A DNA stretch of 30,472 nucleotides from a virus, in IMG/VR virus record IMGVR_UViG_3300021373_000276, positions 1-30,472 of that record, one strand, 5' to 3'. Each line of letters starts with the position of its first letter. The first letter of the stretch is position 1. The position numbers and the translations under genes are program-made. The notes under the pieces were generated by a model, which saw nothing but the letters and a program-made list of their open reading frames with translations, was not told the origin of the DNA and did not search any database. Of this stretch, positions 14,269 to 19,876 are shown piece by piece.

Positions 14269-14745
14269 TTAGCTCTCCTGTTGTTTTTTTAACTCCGCAT
14301 ATTCGCTCTCTCGCGGTATTGTTAACCTAATCCCCTGTTCAGTTGCCCAATGATAGCATTGATCCATAAAATGCACCATCTCGCCCTTACCTAGCTGACT
14401 ACTGCGCTTAACTTGTCCGCTAATCTCTGTTTTACTTATTCTAAAATTATCCGTTCCCAAGAACCTGCGCTTCAACCATAGCTTCCATGCTTCGACAGGG
14501 TCTCCCTCAGACACTTTAAAACCTTTCTTTTCCATGCCCTTAACAATCTCTCTGCACCACATATGAAACAATGCATTCTGGTTTAGGCTTCTAGGGTTTT
14601 GATACGGTTCTAGCTTAACTGCAAGGGGGGTGGTGAAGTCCCAATTGAGCATATCTTCAATCAGGAACTTCACTTTCTTTTCTACATCTTGTTTAGAGTT
14701 GTATTTCACAAACGCACCTTCTGTCATAAAGACCGACTTAACCAC
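14269..14745 (-). CDS. ninB: NinB-like recombination protein
   Basis: A 158-residue protein. The middle contains QNPRSLNQNALFHMWCREIV, the 'RSL.QN..' block typical of lambda NinB (Orf) and related YqaN-like proteins. The C-terminal part contains RSSQLGKGEMVHFMDQCYHW followed by ATEQGIRLTIP, also characteristic. NinB binds single-stranded DNA and acts in phage recombination in place of RecFOR. It is coherent with the nearby NinG-like, SSB-like and Sak3-like genes. The first several residues may be trimmed, as an internal Met at residue 7 is also possible. Confidence 0.72.
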   Translation of the reverse strand: MVKSVFMTEGAFVKYNSKQDVEKKVKFLIEDMLNWDFTTPLAVKLEPYQNPRSLNQNALFHMWCREIVKGMEKKGFKVSEGDPVEAWKLWLKRRFLGTDNFRISKTEISGQVKRSSQLGKGEMVHFMDQCYHWATEQGIRLTIPRESEYAELKKQQES

Positions 14746-15014
14746 TTCTGCGACATTTGCTCTAGCGGTGTTTCAAAGCGGCTATAAGTCTTGTCGGTTT
14801 CTGGAGACCAGTCTGGTTGCCACTGCTTGCCAATGTGTTTTGTTTTTAATGGTCTAAGCTCATTATCTGTTACAAAGCTCTTTCCATACAGCCGCGAATA
14901 CATACACTTGTAGCCAACACCTGCGACCTTCGCAAAGTGTTCATAGGTATATGACTCACCGTTCACTAACTCTGGATGCTTCCCCTTGTATAAAACCTTT
15001 TTTATATTACCCAT
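14724..15014 (-). CDS. hypothetical protein, 96 residues
   Basis: The protein begins MGNIKKVLYKGKHPELVNGE. The segment YTYEHFAKVAGVGYKCMYSR looks like a small helix-turn-helix followed by a basic stretch, suggesting DNA binding, but it is not a firm assignment. It overlaps the NinB-like gene by 22 bp and the upstream 61-residue gene by 13 bp. No other motifs are seen. Confidence 0.55.
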   Translation of the reverse strand: MGNIKKVLYKGKHPELVNGESYTYEHFAKVAGVGYKCMYSRLYGKSFVTDNELRPLKTKHIGKQWQPDWSPETDKTYSRFETPLEQMSQKWLSRSL

Positions 15015-15187
15015 TCTGGTATCCCCTCAACTTCTTCAAATCCATAACTGGCATAGTCTGTATACAAACTATCTATACCTTTATCAAAAACAATATCGTC
15101 TGCTTTGTCTTTTGCCTTTTCTAAATCATCAGCTTCAACTTCAATATATGCTTCGCATACATAGTCTACTTTTAAAATATATTTCAT
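15002..15187 (-). CDS. small acidic protein, 61 residues
   Basis: The protein is MKYILKVDYVCEAYIEVEAD..., ending EEVEGIPEWVI. The N-terminal YILKVDYVCEAYIEVEADDL followed by EKAKDKADDIV is a beta-beta-alpha pattern seen in small phage unknowns. It overlaps the replication-like gene by 4 bp. The acidic character could indicate a protein-protein inhibitor or DNA mimic, but nothing specific supports it. Confidence 0.55.
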   Translation of the reverse strand: MKYILKVDYVCEAYIEVEADDLEKAKDKADDIVFDKGIDSLYTDYASYGFEEVEGIPEWVI

Positions 15188-15549
15188 GTTTTTCTCTCCC
15201 CATCCCAGTAGAAACCATACTTTCCTATAAAGTGATTAATGGCTCTGTTCTTAGCCTCTACGTTTTGTATCCAACTCACATCAGCTAGGCTGTCTTCTAC
15301 TGACCTGTTCCTCAAACTGTCAGTCTTAGCTCTAACTTGCGGTGAGCCACCTTTGTCTTGCGCTCTAGCTAACCAAGCATTTATAAACCTCTTAATACCT
15401 TTAGGTGTTTTTCTGCGTGTAGGGTTAGCATCAAGCCATGACTCCATAGCATTTATCTCATGGTAGACATTAATCGCAGGGTAGGTTTTCTCCCACTGAA
15501 TTATGTCCTCTTGCTTTGGTTCGTAAGTATCACCGTTATTTAGAAGCAT
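15184..15549 (-). CDS. replication-associated protein (helicase-loader/O C-terminal-like)
   Basis: I take the ATG at 15549 (MLLNNGDTYEPKQEDIIQWE) because GGTGA lies 6 bases upstream and the 14-bp overlap with the HTH gene is normal; an earlier alternative start would overlap more. The product has 121 residues. The block 'YPAINVYHEINAMESWLDAN' followed by 'KTPKGIKRFINAWLARAQDK' resembles the C-terminal part of phage replisome organiser or replication protein O-like proteins that recruit helicase. Here it stands alone next to a small HTH protein, which could be the separated DNA-binding half. Function is inferred from this similarity. Confidence 0.55.
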   Translation of the reverse strand: MLLNNGDTYEPKQEDIIQWEKTYPAINVYHEINAMESWLDANPTRRKTPKGIKRFINAWLARAQDKGGSPQVRAKTDSLRNRSVEDSLADVSWIQNVEAKNRAINHFIGKYGFYWDGERKT

Positions 15550-15760
15550 CGCGATCACCGTAATAGTATTCAGCGACACTGCACTTCTCATCGTATCGGT
15601 TAGTTACGGTAATCATTTTCTTTTTGATAGGATGACCTAGTTCTTTTAGTTCAAAGATTCTAGCGGCTACCTGAGTAATGCCAAGTTCATTAAAAGCATT
15701 TAGGCAGGTTAACTTTTTGCCATCTTGTAGATATTGTAAAACTCTTGCTGTCTGTGTCAT
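15536..15760 (-). CDS. small winged-helix HTH protein
   Basis: A 74-residue protein, MTQTARVLQYLQDGKKLTCL..., matching a short HTH type (HTH_39-like) in which 'FNELGITQVAARIFELKELG' is the recognition region and 'HPIKKKMITVTNRYDEKCSV' the wing. It starts 1 base after the methyltransferase stop with GGGGAA upstream. It could regulate the early operon or act as the DNA-binding part of a two-gene replication initiator with the following gene. Both are hypotheses. Confidence 0.68.
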   Translation of the reverse strand: MTQTARVLQYLQDGKKLTCLNAFNELGITQVAARIFELKELGHPIKKKMITVTNRYDEKCSVAEYYYGDRDASK

Positions 15761-15761
15761 G

Positions 15762-16625
15762 TTATTCCCCTTGATTCCTATTGTTTAAAATATACCATGC
15801 TTTTGCGGCTGTTTGTGGAACTACTCCGTTCCCCAAGAGCCTAAGTCTGTCAACTTTGTGGGCAAACCCATCATCTGTTCTACCCAATCTGGGTTTAAGT
15901 CGTGTATTTTCCCAATTGTAGGGCTTACTTCCTTTTCCTGCGGGAAACGTCTCGCCATCGCGGAGATGCTTGGCGATTGCCTTTTCTGGGCAGCTTGCAT
16001 ATCTCCATCGTCTCTGCTGTCTCGCGCACAAGGTGTTGGAAAAAGTTTCACCTGTCTGCAAAGCATCATTTGATTTGCAGTATCCATGTTCTTTGAATCG
16101 GCAGTTTGCGGAGTCAGCCAATATAAACACTCTTTTTCTTTGGTGGTTCGCGCCAACTTCATTCGCTGAGAATAATCCCCACGTTGATCTGTAACCATCT
16201 TCTTCCATATCGCTGATGACTGTGCTGAGTCCAAGCGATACGTGTCCTTGCACGTTTTCAAAGAAACATTGGGTAGGTCTAATTGCTTGTATGTGTCGCC
16301 TAATGTGCGGCCATAAGTGTCGTTCATCTTCTGTTCCTTTTCGCAATCCTGCTGCTGAGAATGGCTGACAGGGATAACCGCCAGTGATAAGGTCAACTCT
16401 GTCTCGAAAGACTTCTGATGGAAAGGTTTTAAGATCCGTAAAAATAGGTGCTGGAGCCAGATCACCCGATTCCATCTTCGCAACCAAGTTTGCAATCGCG
16501 TAGGCTTCGATCTCCACATAAGCGATGACTCTATGCTTGACTCCAATAAGGTCAAGTCCTCTTTCGATGCCACCATATCCTGAGCAAAAGCTGAGTACAG
16601 TGGGTAGTTCTTCGGTATTATCCAC
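15762..16625 (-). CDS. dcm: DNA (cytosine-5) methyltransferase
   Basis: A 287-residue C5-MTase. Motif I is FCSGYGG at 13-19 (SAM binding). Motif IV is GGYPCQPFS at 82-90 with catalytic Cys 86. Motif VI is ENVQG at 123-127. Motif VIII is QRKRVFI at 162-168. Motifs IX-X run from RLGRTDDGF to RLLGNGVVPQTAAKAW (LGNGVVPQTA at 264-273). The target-recognition region (about 170-240) is short. The start is GTG at 16625 with AGGAG upstream; an ATG two bases earlier belongs to another frame (see next entry). No cognate restriction enzyme is nearby, so it likely protects phage DNA from host restriction. Confidence 0.9.
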   Translation of the reverse strand: MDNTEELPTVLSFCSGYGGIERGLDLIGVKHRVIAYVEIEAYAIANLVAKMESGDLAPAPIFTDLKTFPSEVFRDRVDLITGGYPCQPFSAAGLRKGTEDERHLWPHIRRHIQAIRPTQCFFENVQGHVSLGLSTVISDMEEDGYRSTWGLFSANEVGANHQRKRVFILADSANCRFKEHGYCKSNDALQTGETFSNTLCARQQRRWRYASCPEKAIAKHLRDGETFPAGKGSKPYNWENTRLKPRLGRTDDGFAHKVDRLRLLGNGVVPQTAAKAWYILNNRNQGE

Positions 16626-16627
16626 AT
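15821..16627 (-). other. second long open frame overlapping the methyltransferase, with MTase-like C-terminal motifs
   Basis: From the ATG at 16627, two bases before the methyltransferase GTG, another frame stays open for 268 codons. It has AGGAG 6 bases upstream, a slightly better spacing than for the GTG. Its C-terminal third reads LFPTPCARDSRDD (195-207) and LNPDWVEQMMGLPTKLTDL (244-262). These resemble the 'PTP.ARD' and 'LNP.WVEWLMGFP.GWTDL' motifs of other phage C5-MTases, while the main frame covers the same DNA with motifs IX and X. The N-terminal two thirds has no recognisable domain. It is either an ancestral-frame relic (overprinting) or a shadow. I do not claim it is expressed. Confidence 0.35.
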
Positions 16628-17029
16628 TAATTTCTCCTATGGCTCGGTCAAGCCTCGCCTGATTATGTTAATAGTTAGTGTGTAAACATTTTTATTCAAA
16701 CACGTTTCACCCTTTAACTACGCAAAGTTAAAAATTCGATCAAAGGGCAAAGCGACTTCGCGGTTATTTCGTTATCGTATCGAATATCTAATCTATCCAT
16801 CAGCAGAAACCGATCTGCATCAGGGGCTATGTCAAGAGGGTCAACTTCGCTCTAGTGTTTAATTTAAGAGATTCACTAGCCTCTAGCCCGATAACTAAAG
16901 TGCGAAAAAGAAAGGAAAGAATGTTACAAGACACTATAAGACTGTGTTAGACTATCTTTTCTCAATCGGCACATTGAGTATTACATTCCTCTATGTAATT
17001 GTAAAGCCCCCTTTATAGGGGGTTTTCTT
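16626..17029. other. 404-bp gene-free control region
   Basis: No convincing protein gene lies here. It holds a perfect inverted repeat at 16713-16732, a wider one at 16852-16879 (CTAGTG/CACTAG), two adjacent TTGAC copies on the minus strand (16844-16839 and 16835-16830) without clear -10 boxes, and a run of hairpins at 16961-17022. A DnaA-box-like TTATCCACA occurs at 16618-16626. It separates the recombination and regulator genes from the methyltransferase operon, and is the best place to look for promoters, operators and perhaps an origin. A 28-codon frame at 16800-16714 has no ribosome-binding site. Confidence 0.6.
16713..16732. promoter_or_regulatory. perfect inverted repeat, possible operator
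   Basis: TTTAACT and AGTTAAA (7 bp each) are separated by the 6 bases ACGCAA, a geometry suited to a dimeric repressor. It lies about 90 bases upstream of the methyltransferase start. A small Cro/CI-type regulator is encoded nearby, but binding is only inferred. Confidence 0.45.
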
Positions 17030-17031
17030 TT
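16961..17031 (+). ncRNA. candidate structured small RNA: three hairpins in a row
   Basis: On the plus strand there are three consecutive stem-loops: CTCAAT/ATTGAG (16961-16978, loop CGGCAC), ATTACAT/ATGTAAT (16980-16999, 7 bp, loop TCCTCT) and CCCCC/GGGGG (17007-17022), the last followed by TTTTCTTTT. This is the form of a small RNA with an intrinsic terminator. The hairpins are symmetric, so the minus strand could also fold, but its U-run (CTTTACAATT) is weak. I see no convincing promoter upstream on the plus strand, so expression is unproven. The RNA would end over the stop codon of the HTH gene. Confidence 0.35.
17007..17031 (+). terminator. intrinsic terminator, stronger in plus orientation
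   Basis: CCCCC-TTTATA-GGGGG is followed on the plus strand by TTTTCTTTT (17023-17031). In the minus direction it begins 7 bases after the HTH gene stop and is followed only by CTTTACAATT. It may act in both directions, but the U-run favours plus-strand transcripts. Confidence 0.6.
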
Positions 17032-17224
17032 ATAGCGCGATAAACTCATCTAAATTGTATTCTAAGGCACTGCAAATCTTGATAGCAGTATCTAGTCTTA
17101 CATTGGTTTTATTGCGCCAGATGTTCACCTGCTGCCTGTGAACGCCCAACTGCCTTGCAAGCTGTGAACTGTTTACGTTTTTTACTTGCTGTGCTTTCTT
17201 TAAACACTCGCCAAAATCTATCAT
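17030..17224 (-). CDS. Cro/CI-type HTH transcriptional regulator
   Basis: A 64-residue single-domain protein. SSQLARQLGVHRQQVNIWRN (about 19-38) is the helix-turn-helix, followed by the helices LDTAIKICSALEYNLDEFI typical of the HTH_3 (XRE) fold. There is no dimerisation or peptidase domain, so it resembles Cro more than a full repressor. AGGAG lies 7 bases before the ATG. A 16-codon frame ends over its start. Minus-strand orientation, like all other genes, means there is no divergent cI/cro switch. Inverted repeats upstream and downstream are candidate binding sites. Confidence 0.82.
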   Translation of the reverse strand: MIDFGECLKKAQQVKNVNSSQLARQLGVHRQQVNIWRNKTNVRLDTAIKICSALEYNLDEFIAL

Positions 17225-17271
17225 TCCATTCTCCTATATGTTAATCTGTCGGTGATGGTTTCCCCGATCAT
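17221..17271 (-). CDS. possible 16-residue leader peptide upstream of the HTH gene
   Basis: An ATG at 17271 with AGGAG two bases upstream opens a frame MIGETITDRLTYRRME. Its TGA overlaps the HTH start as ATGA, the usual sign of translational coupling. The start lies in a stem formed by GTGATG and CATCAC (17274-17252 on the minus strand), which could hide the initiation site. The spacing between ribosome-binding site and ATG is short. It may be a regulatory leader, or it may be chance. Confidence 0.35.
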   Translation of the reverse strand: MIGETITDRLTYRRME

Positions 17272-17286
17272 CACTCCTATGGTTTA

Positions 17287-17313
17287 CCCGCCCTTTCGGG
17301 GGCGGGGTTTTTT
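17287..17313 (+). terminator. intrinsic terminator in plus orientation
   Basis: CCCGCCC-TTTCGG-GGGCGGG forms a 7-bp GC stem, followed on the plus strand by G and six T. In the minus direction, after the SSB-like gene stop, the hairpin is followed by TAAACC with no U-run. It is therefore clearly a plus-strand terminator, although no plus-strand gene lies before it. It may stop antisense transcripts of the HTH gene. Confidence 0.7.
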
Positions 17314-17315
17314 AC

Positions 17316-17642
17316 CTAAAACGGAATGTCATCCTCTAGTAGATCAGCTTCCTGCATTACCTCTTTAACCTTCTCGGTATTACTGTACTGGCTTGTCCCA
17401 TCAGGCGAACTGCTGTCAGTATAGAAGACCTTTACGTTGCCAAGAATCGGTGTTTTCTCTTTAGCCTCGCGCTCTTCTTTAGTTAGACTCTGACTAATAA
17501 AGCCATTGTTCTCGTACTGGTCAGCAACCGCAGTATCCACAAAGGTAGTCAGGTCTAAGTATGTTCCCTTAGCACCTTTATACAATCGCGACTTGTCGAT
17601 CTTAGTTACATCTATTCTTACGTTTAATCCTACTTTCATCAT
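17316..17642 (-). CDS. single-stranded DNA-binding protein-like
   Basis: A 108-residue protein that ends in EADLLEDDIPF. The acidic tail with terminal Pro-Phe is the C-terminal tip used by SSB proteins to recruit partners. The body begins MMKVGLNVRIDVTKIDKSRL, then YKGAKGTYLDLTTFVDTAVA, consistent with a short OB-fold. AGGAG lies 3 bases before the first ATG and 6 before the second, so the second Met (17639) may be the true start. It follows the annealing protein by 10 bp, a common pairing in phage recombination modules. Confidence 0.75.
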   Translation of the reverse strand: MMKVGLNVRIDVTKIDKSRLYKGAKGTYLDLTTFVDTAVADQYENNGFISQSLTKEEREAKEKTPILGNVKVFYTDSSSPDGTSQYSNTEKVKEVMQEADLLEDDIPF

Positions 17643-17652
17643 CTTCTCCTAG

Positions 17653-18261
17653 TTAGTTTGCTTCTCGGAACTCAGTGGTTTTCATAATAGCGCGTTCTTG
17701 AGTGCTGAACACTCCACCGCGACTGGGGGCGCGCCATAAAAGTTGTTTTTCAGTATCGGATAATTCTGACCATGCCTCGTTAGCAGTCGATAGATCGCCA
17801 GTAGCAATGCCATCTTTTATCGCCTTAACGCTAGGCAACAGGTCAACAATCATATCCTGATAGGCTTCTTTCTCTTTGCTTGCATCTGTAAACTCTTGCG
17901 GCTTAACCTGCCCCATGTACAGACACATACCTAATCCATGCATTGCAATCGCCTTAACTAAACAGCGTATACGCGCATCAGATATATCTCTGCTTGATGG
18001 GTTCTCAATAGCCTTGTTTCTAAAGTCCATAACAGGCAACCACATAGAAATAGCCTTGCCCTCTACAGTTACCGTTACCTCGACCTCTACAGTGTTTGTC
18101 TTGTCGCACCATCTAGGCTCGCTGTAGCTATAACTAGAATCAGGATAGTGTTCGCAGAGGGTAGACCAAGCCCACCCCCACGATAGATAATGCAAGCCAC
18201 CTTTAGTCTCAATGTGATTAGACACATCAATCTTAGATAGCGTACTCCATACGTTACTCAT
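17653..18261 (-). CDS. Sak3/DUF1071-like single-strand annealing protein
   Basis: A 202-residue protein. The N-terminal WSTLSKIDVSNHIETKGGLH followed by YLSWGWAWSTLCEHYPDSSY and the conserved LPVMDFRNKAIENPSSRDIS followed by DARIRCLVKAIAMHGLGMCL are the signature of the DUF1071 (Sak3) group of phage recombinases. These anneal complementary single strands, promoting recombination and repair of replicating phage DNA. The C-terminal part is less conserved. Its ATG overlaps the upstream stop by 4 bases, and the SSB-like gene follows, supporting a joint role. Confidence 0.87.
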   Translation of the reverse strand: MSNVWSTLSKIDVSNHIETKGGLHYLSWGWAWSTLCEHYPDSSYSYSEPRWCDKTNTVEVEVTVTVEGKAISMWLPVMDFRNKAIENPSSRDISDARIRCLVKAIAMHGLGMCLYMGQVKPQEFTDASKEKEAYQDMIVDLLPSVKAIKDGIATGDLSTANEAWSELSDTEKQLLWRAPSRGGVFSTQERAIMKTTEFREAN

Positions 18262-18455
18262 TTATATTCTCCCATAGTTTGTTTTATGAACGGTTCAAAG
18301 ATGTCCTCGTTATACCAAGAGGCGCAAGCATCTTTAGCATACTGCTCGCCATAGCCTCTGTAGTATTCATCTGATTCGCAATCTCTTGCCTGATGACCAT
18401 GTACGCAGTCGTACTCACCGCGCTCGTAGTCAGAAAGGTTATTTATATCTGTCAT
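18258..18455 (-). CDS. hypothetical protein, 65 residues, first gene of early operon
   Basis: The protein begins MTDINNLSDYERGEYDCVHG and contains HQARDCESDEYYRGYGEQYA. The 'YDC.HGH.A....SD.YYRGYGEQY' pattern is common in small phage unknowns. It is acidic and rich in Tyr and Asp. GGAG lies 7 bases upstream of the ATG. It is the first gene after the lysis terminators and a promoter-like element, so it is probably expressed early. Function unknown. Confidence 0.65.
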   Translation of the reverse strand: MTDINNLSDYERGEYDCVHGHQARDCESDEYYRGYGEQYAKDACASWYNEDIFEPFIKQTMGEYK

Positions 18456-18486
18456 AATTAGTCTCCTTTGATTAAGTTACAGCCAT

Positions 18487-18516
18487 AGGTTAATCGTTTA
18501 CTTAACAAATGTAAAC
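18487..18516 (-). promoter_or_regulatory. early promoter with overlapping inverted repeat
   Basis: On the minus strand TTTACA (18515-18510) is followed after 17 bases by TAACCT (18492-18487), a moderate sigma70 match. The same stretch carries GTTTAC-N9-GTAAAC (18496-18516), a 6-bp inverted repeat covering the -35 box and spacer, as an operator would. It precedes the recombination genes. Confidence 0.5.
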
Positions 18517-18535
18517 AGTTAATTTAACTTTAGGC

Positions 18536-18559
18536 AAAAAAAAGCCCCATTAAAGGGGC
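18536..18559 (-). terminator. intrinsic terminator after the lysis genes
   Basis: On the minus strand GCCCC-TTTAAT-GGGGC is followed by eight T. It lies 32 bases after the endolysin stop and ends the structural and lysis transcript. Stem length and U-run make it the clearest terminator of the window. Confidence 0.88.
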
Positions 18560-18563
18560 GTTT

Positions 18564-18590
18564 CGGACAAACTTTGGGGGTTTGTGTCCG
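18564..18590 (-). terminator. second hairpin next to the lysis terminator
   Basis: CGGACA pairs with TGTCCG around a partly paired GTTTG/CAAAC core. It begins directly after the endolysin stop and precedes the strong terminator. Without its own U-run it probably protects the 3' end of the mRNA or assists termination. Confidence 0.5.
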
Positions 18591-19010
18591 CTAGTAAGAC
18601 CAGATAGTCTCTTCTGGATAGTTTTCGTAGTCAGGGAAATCATCCTGAGTACATACGTCTAAATGGATAAACCGACCAGTACCTTTTTGCTGCACTCCAA
18701 TGCGCGTAATTCCAAACGCTATAGCTACAGAAATTAGTTTTACGGCTTGTTCTCCGCGACAGGCTATGTCTATTGCCTTACCACTAGTATGCGCCCCAAC
18801 GCGACTTTTTCGCATTTCTATTGGGTGCTTAGGCGATCTATAAGCACTAGTAATTGTGAATGGAAAATCACATTCAATTCTAATCTTAGTAAGCAAGTCT
18901 AAAAAGTCAGGGTCAAACTTATTCTCACCAGTATGTCTGCATTTTAATTCTTTGTGAGAAAAGTATTTATTTTCTACTCTCTCTTCTTTTTTTTCTTTTT
19001 TATTTGCCAT
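18591..19010 (-). CDS. endolysin, M15-type peptidase
   Basis: A 139-residue protein with the M15A peptidoglycan peptidase layout: TSAYRSPKHP at 54-63, GAHTSGKAIDI at 72-82 (metal ligands His 74 and Asp 81) and RFIHLDV at 113-119 (His 116). Such enzymes cleave peptide cross-links in murein. The N-terminus is strongly basic (MANKKEKKEERVEN) and is not a signal peptide, so access to the wall should depend on the holin encoded just upstream. No cell-wall-binding domain is present, as is usual for phages of Gram-negative hosts. It is followed by terminators. Confidence 0.88.
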   Translation of the reverse strand: MANKKEKKEERVENKYFSHKELKCRHTGENKFDPDFLDLLTKIRIECDFPFTITSAYRSPKHPIEMRKSRVGAHTSGKAIDIACRGEQAVKLISVAIAFGITRIGVQQKGTGRFIHLDVCTQDDFPDYENYPEETIWSY

Positions 19011-19021
19011 AACAGCCTCTA

Positions 19022-19393
19022 CTATTTCTTTAAATTAGCTAATTTGCTGACACCCTTTATGCCAAAGCTACTACTTATAGCTATGAACAACAAGTATTGA
19101 TACCACTCTGGTAACTGTGCAAGCGCATTAAAGCCATCTTCCACCCTAACAACAATATCAGGGTCGCCAGTTATAATTGAATAGCCTATCATAAAAATAG
19201 GGATAGACAGCACTAAAGTCCAAAATTCGTCACGCCAGCTTTCTGTTGTAGCATCAACTGCTTTAGATTCCCAGTCAGCATCGCTCTCAATGACTTTCAT
19301 CTTGGCTTTATGTTTAGCTTGCTTTTCTTCTGCTTTGTTTTTTAGGTAGCCACCTGCAAGGTTAGCTATCGGTGATATTAGTGTTTGCCACAT
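19022..19393 (-). CDS. holin, 3TM family (GTA holin-like)
   Basis: A 123-residue protein. The N-terminus is MWQTLISPIANLAGGYLKNK, then a basic helix (AEEKQAKHKAKMKVIESDAD). Two membrane segments follow, FWTLVLSIPIFMIGYSI (about 57-73) and YQYLLFIAISSSFGIKG (about 98-114), with WRDEF before the first and WYQYL at the second. This pattern matches the 'holin of 3TMs' group also found in gene transfer agents. It lies 11 bp before the endolysin gene, as in a standard lysis cassette. Confidence 0.75.
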   Translation of the reverse strand: MWQTLISPIANLAGGYLKNKAEEKQAKHKAKMKVIESDADWESKAVDATTESWRDEFWTLVLSIPIFMIGYSIITGDPDIVVRVEDGFNALAQLPEWYQYLLFIAISSSFGIKGVSKLANLKK

Positions 19394-19405
19394 GGTTTGT
19401 TTCTC

Positions 19406-19876
19406 CTATAACGGCATGGCTACTGCATCAAGACCAAGCCAAATATCGTCTATTTCTTTCATGATTACTTTCATGCGCTCATCTACATCACCTATACTAT
19501 CAGAAATTAATTCTGCTTGCTTAACAGTAGACTTCATAGCCTCTATTTCTTTCTCTAGGTTATTTACGCTTGTAGTGATTTCTAAGAGCTTTTCTTGCTG
19601 ACTGGATATAGTTGTCAGGTTTGTGCCTAAAGTGGCTAATTTCGCGCTTAATTGGCTTATATCGTTATCTTTAAGCTGTTGTTCTATTAATTGGATGGAT
19701 TCATGTAAAGGTGATACGTCTGGAACTTGCACTGCCTCGACTGCTTCTAGTCTTGAATAAAGGCTTGATGCTGTCCAAACTCCCCCGCCAATCGTTGAGC
19801 CGATAGCCAAAACAACTGCAATCCAAGCACCCTTAAAAGTCTGACCGCCTATCTTTAGTTCGCTATCTTCAATCAT
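19406..19876 (-). CDS. membrane-anchored coiled-coil protein, lysis-associated
   Basis: A 156-residue protein with one membrane segment (KGAWIAVVLAIGSTIGGGVW, about 15-34) followed by a long coiled coil (SLYSRLEAVEAVQVPDVSPL, then ESIQLIEQQLKDNDISQLSA and so on). The N-terminus is in the cytoplasm by charge, placing the coiled coil in the periplasm. This topology is shared by spanin-like and holin-accessory proteins, but it lacks a partner lipoprotein. It overlaps the preceding exported protein by 1 base. Confidence 0.6.
   Translation of the reverse strand: MIEDSELKIGGQTFKGAWIAVVLAIGSTIGGGVWTASSLYSRLEAVEAVQVPDVSPLHESIQLIEQQLKDNDISQLSAKLATLGTNLTTISSQQEKLLEITTSVNNLEKEIEAMKSTVKQAELISDSIGDVDERMKVIMKEIDDIWLGLDAVAMPL

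Noticed and set aside
16618-16626. Perfect DnaA-box-like TTATCCACA
   Set aside because: It is a single copy and coincides with the methyltransferase start codons, so coding constraint explains it; not called an origin by itself.
16714-16800. 28-codon minus-strand frame in the control region (MDRLDIRYDNEI...)
   Set aside because: No ribosome-binding site, and it ends inside an inverted repeat; length is within chance expectation.
16921-16950. Nine-codon plus-strand frame (MLQDTIRLC) with AAGGAAAG upstream
   Set aside because: It is too short to judge and there is no following gene on that strand; kept only as a possible part of the plus-strand transcript.
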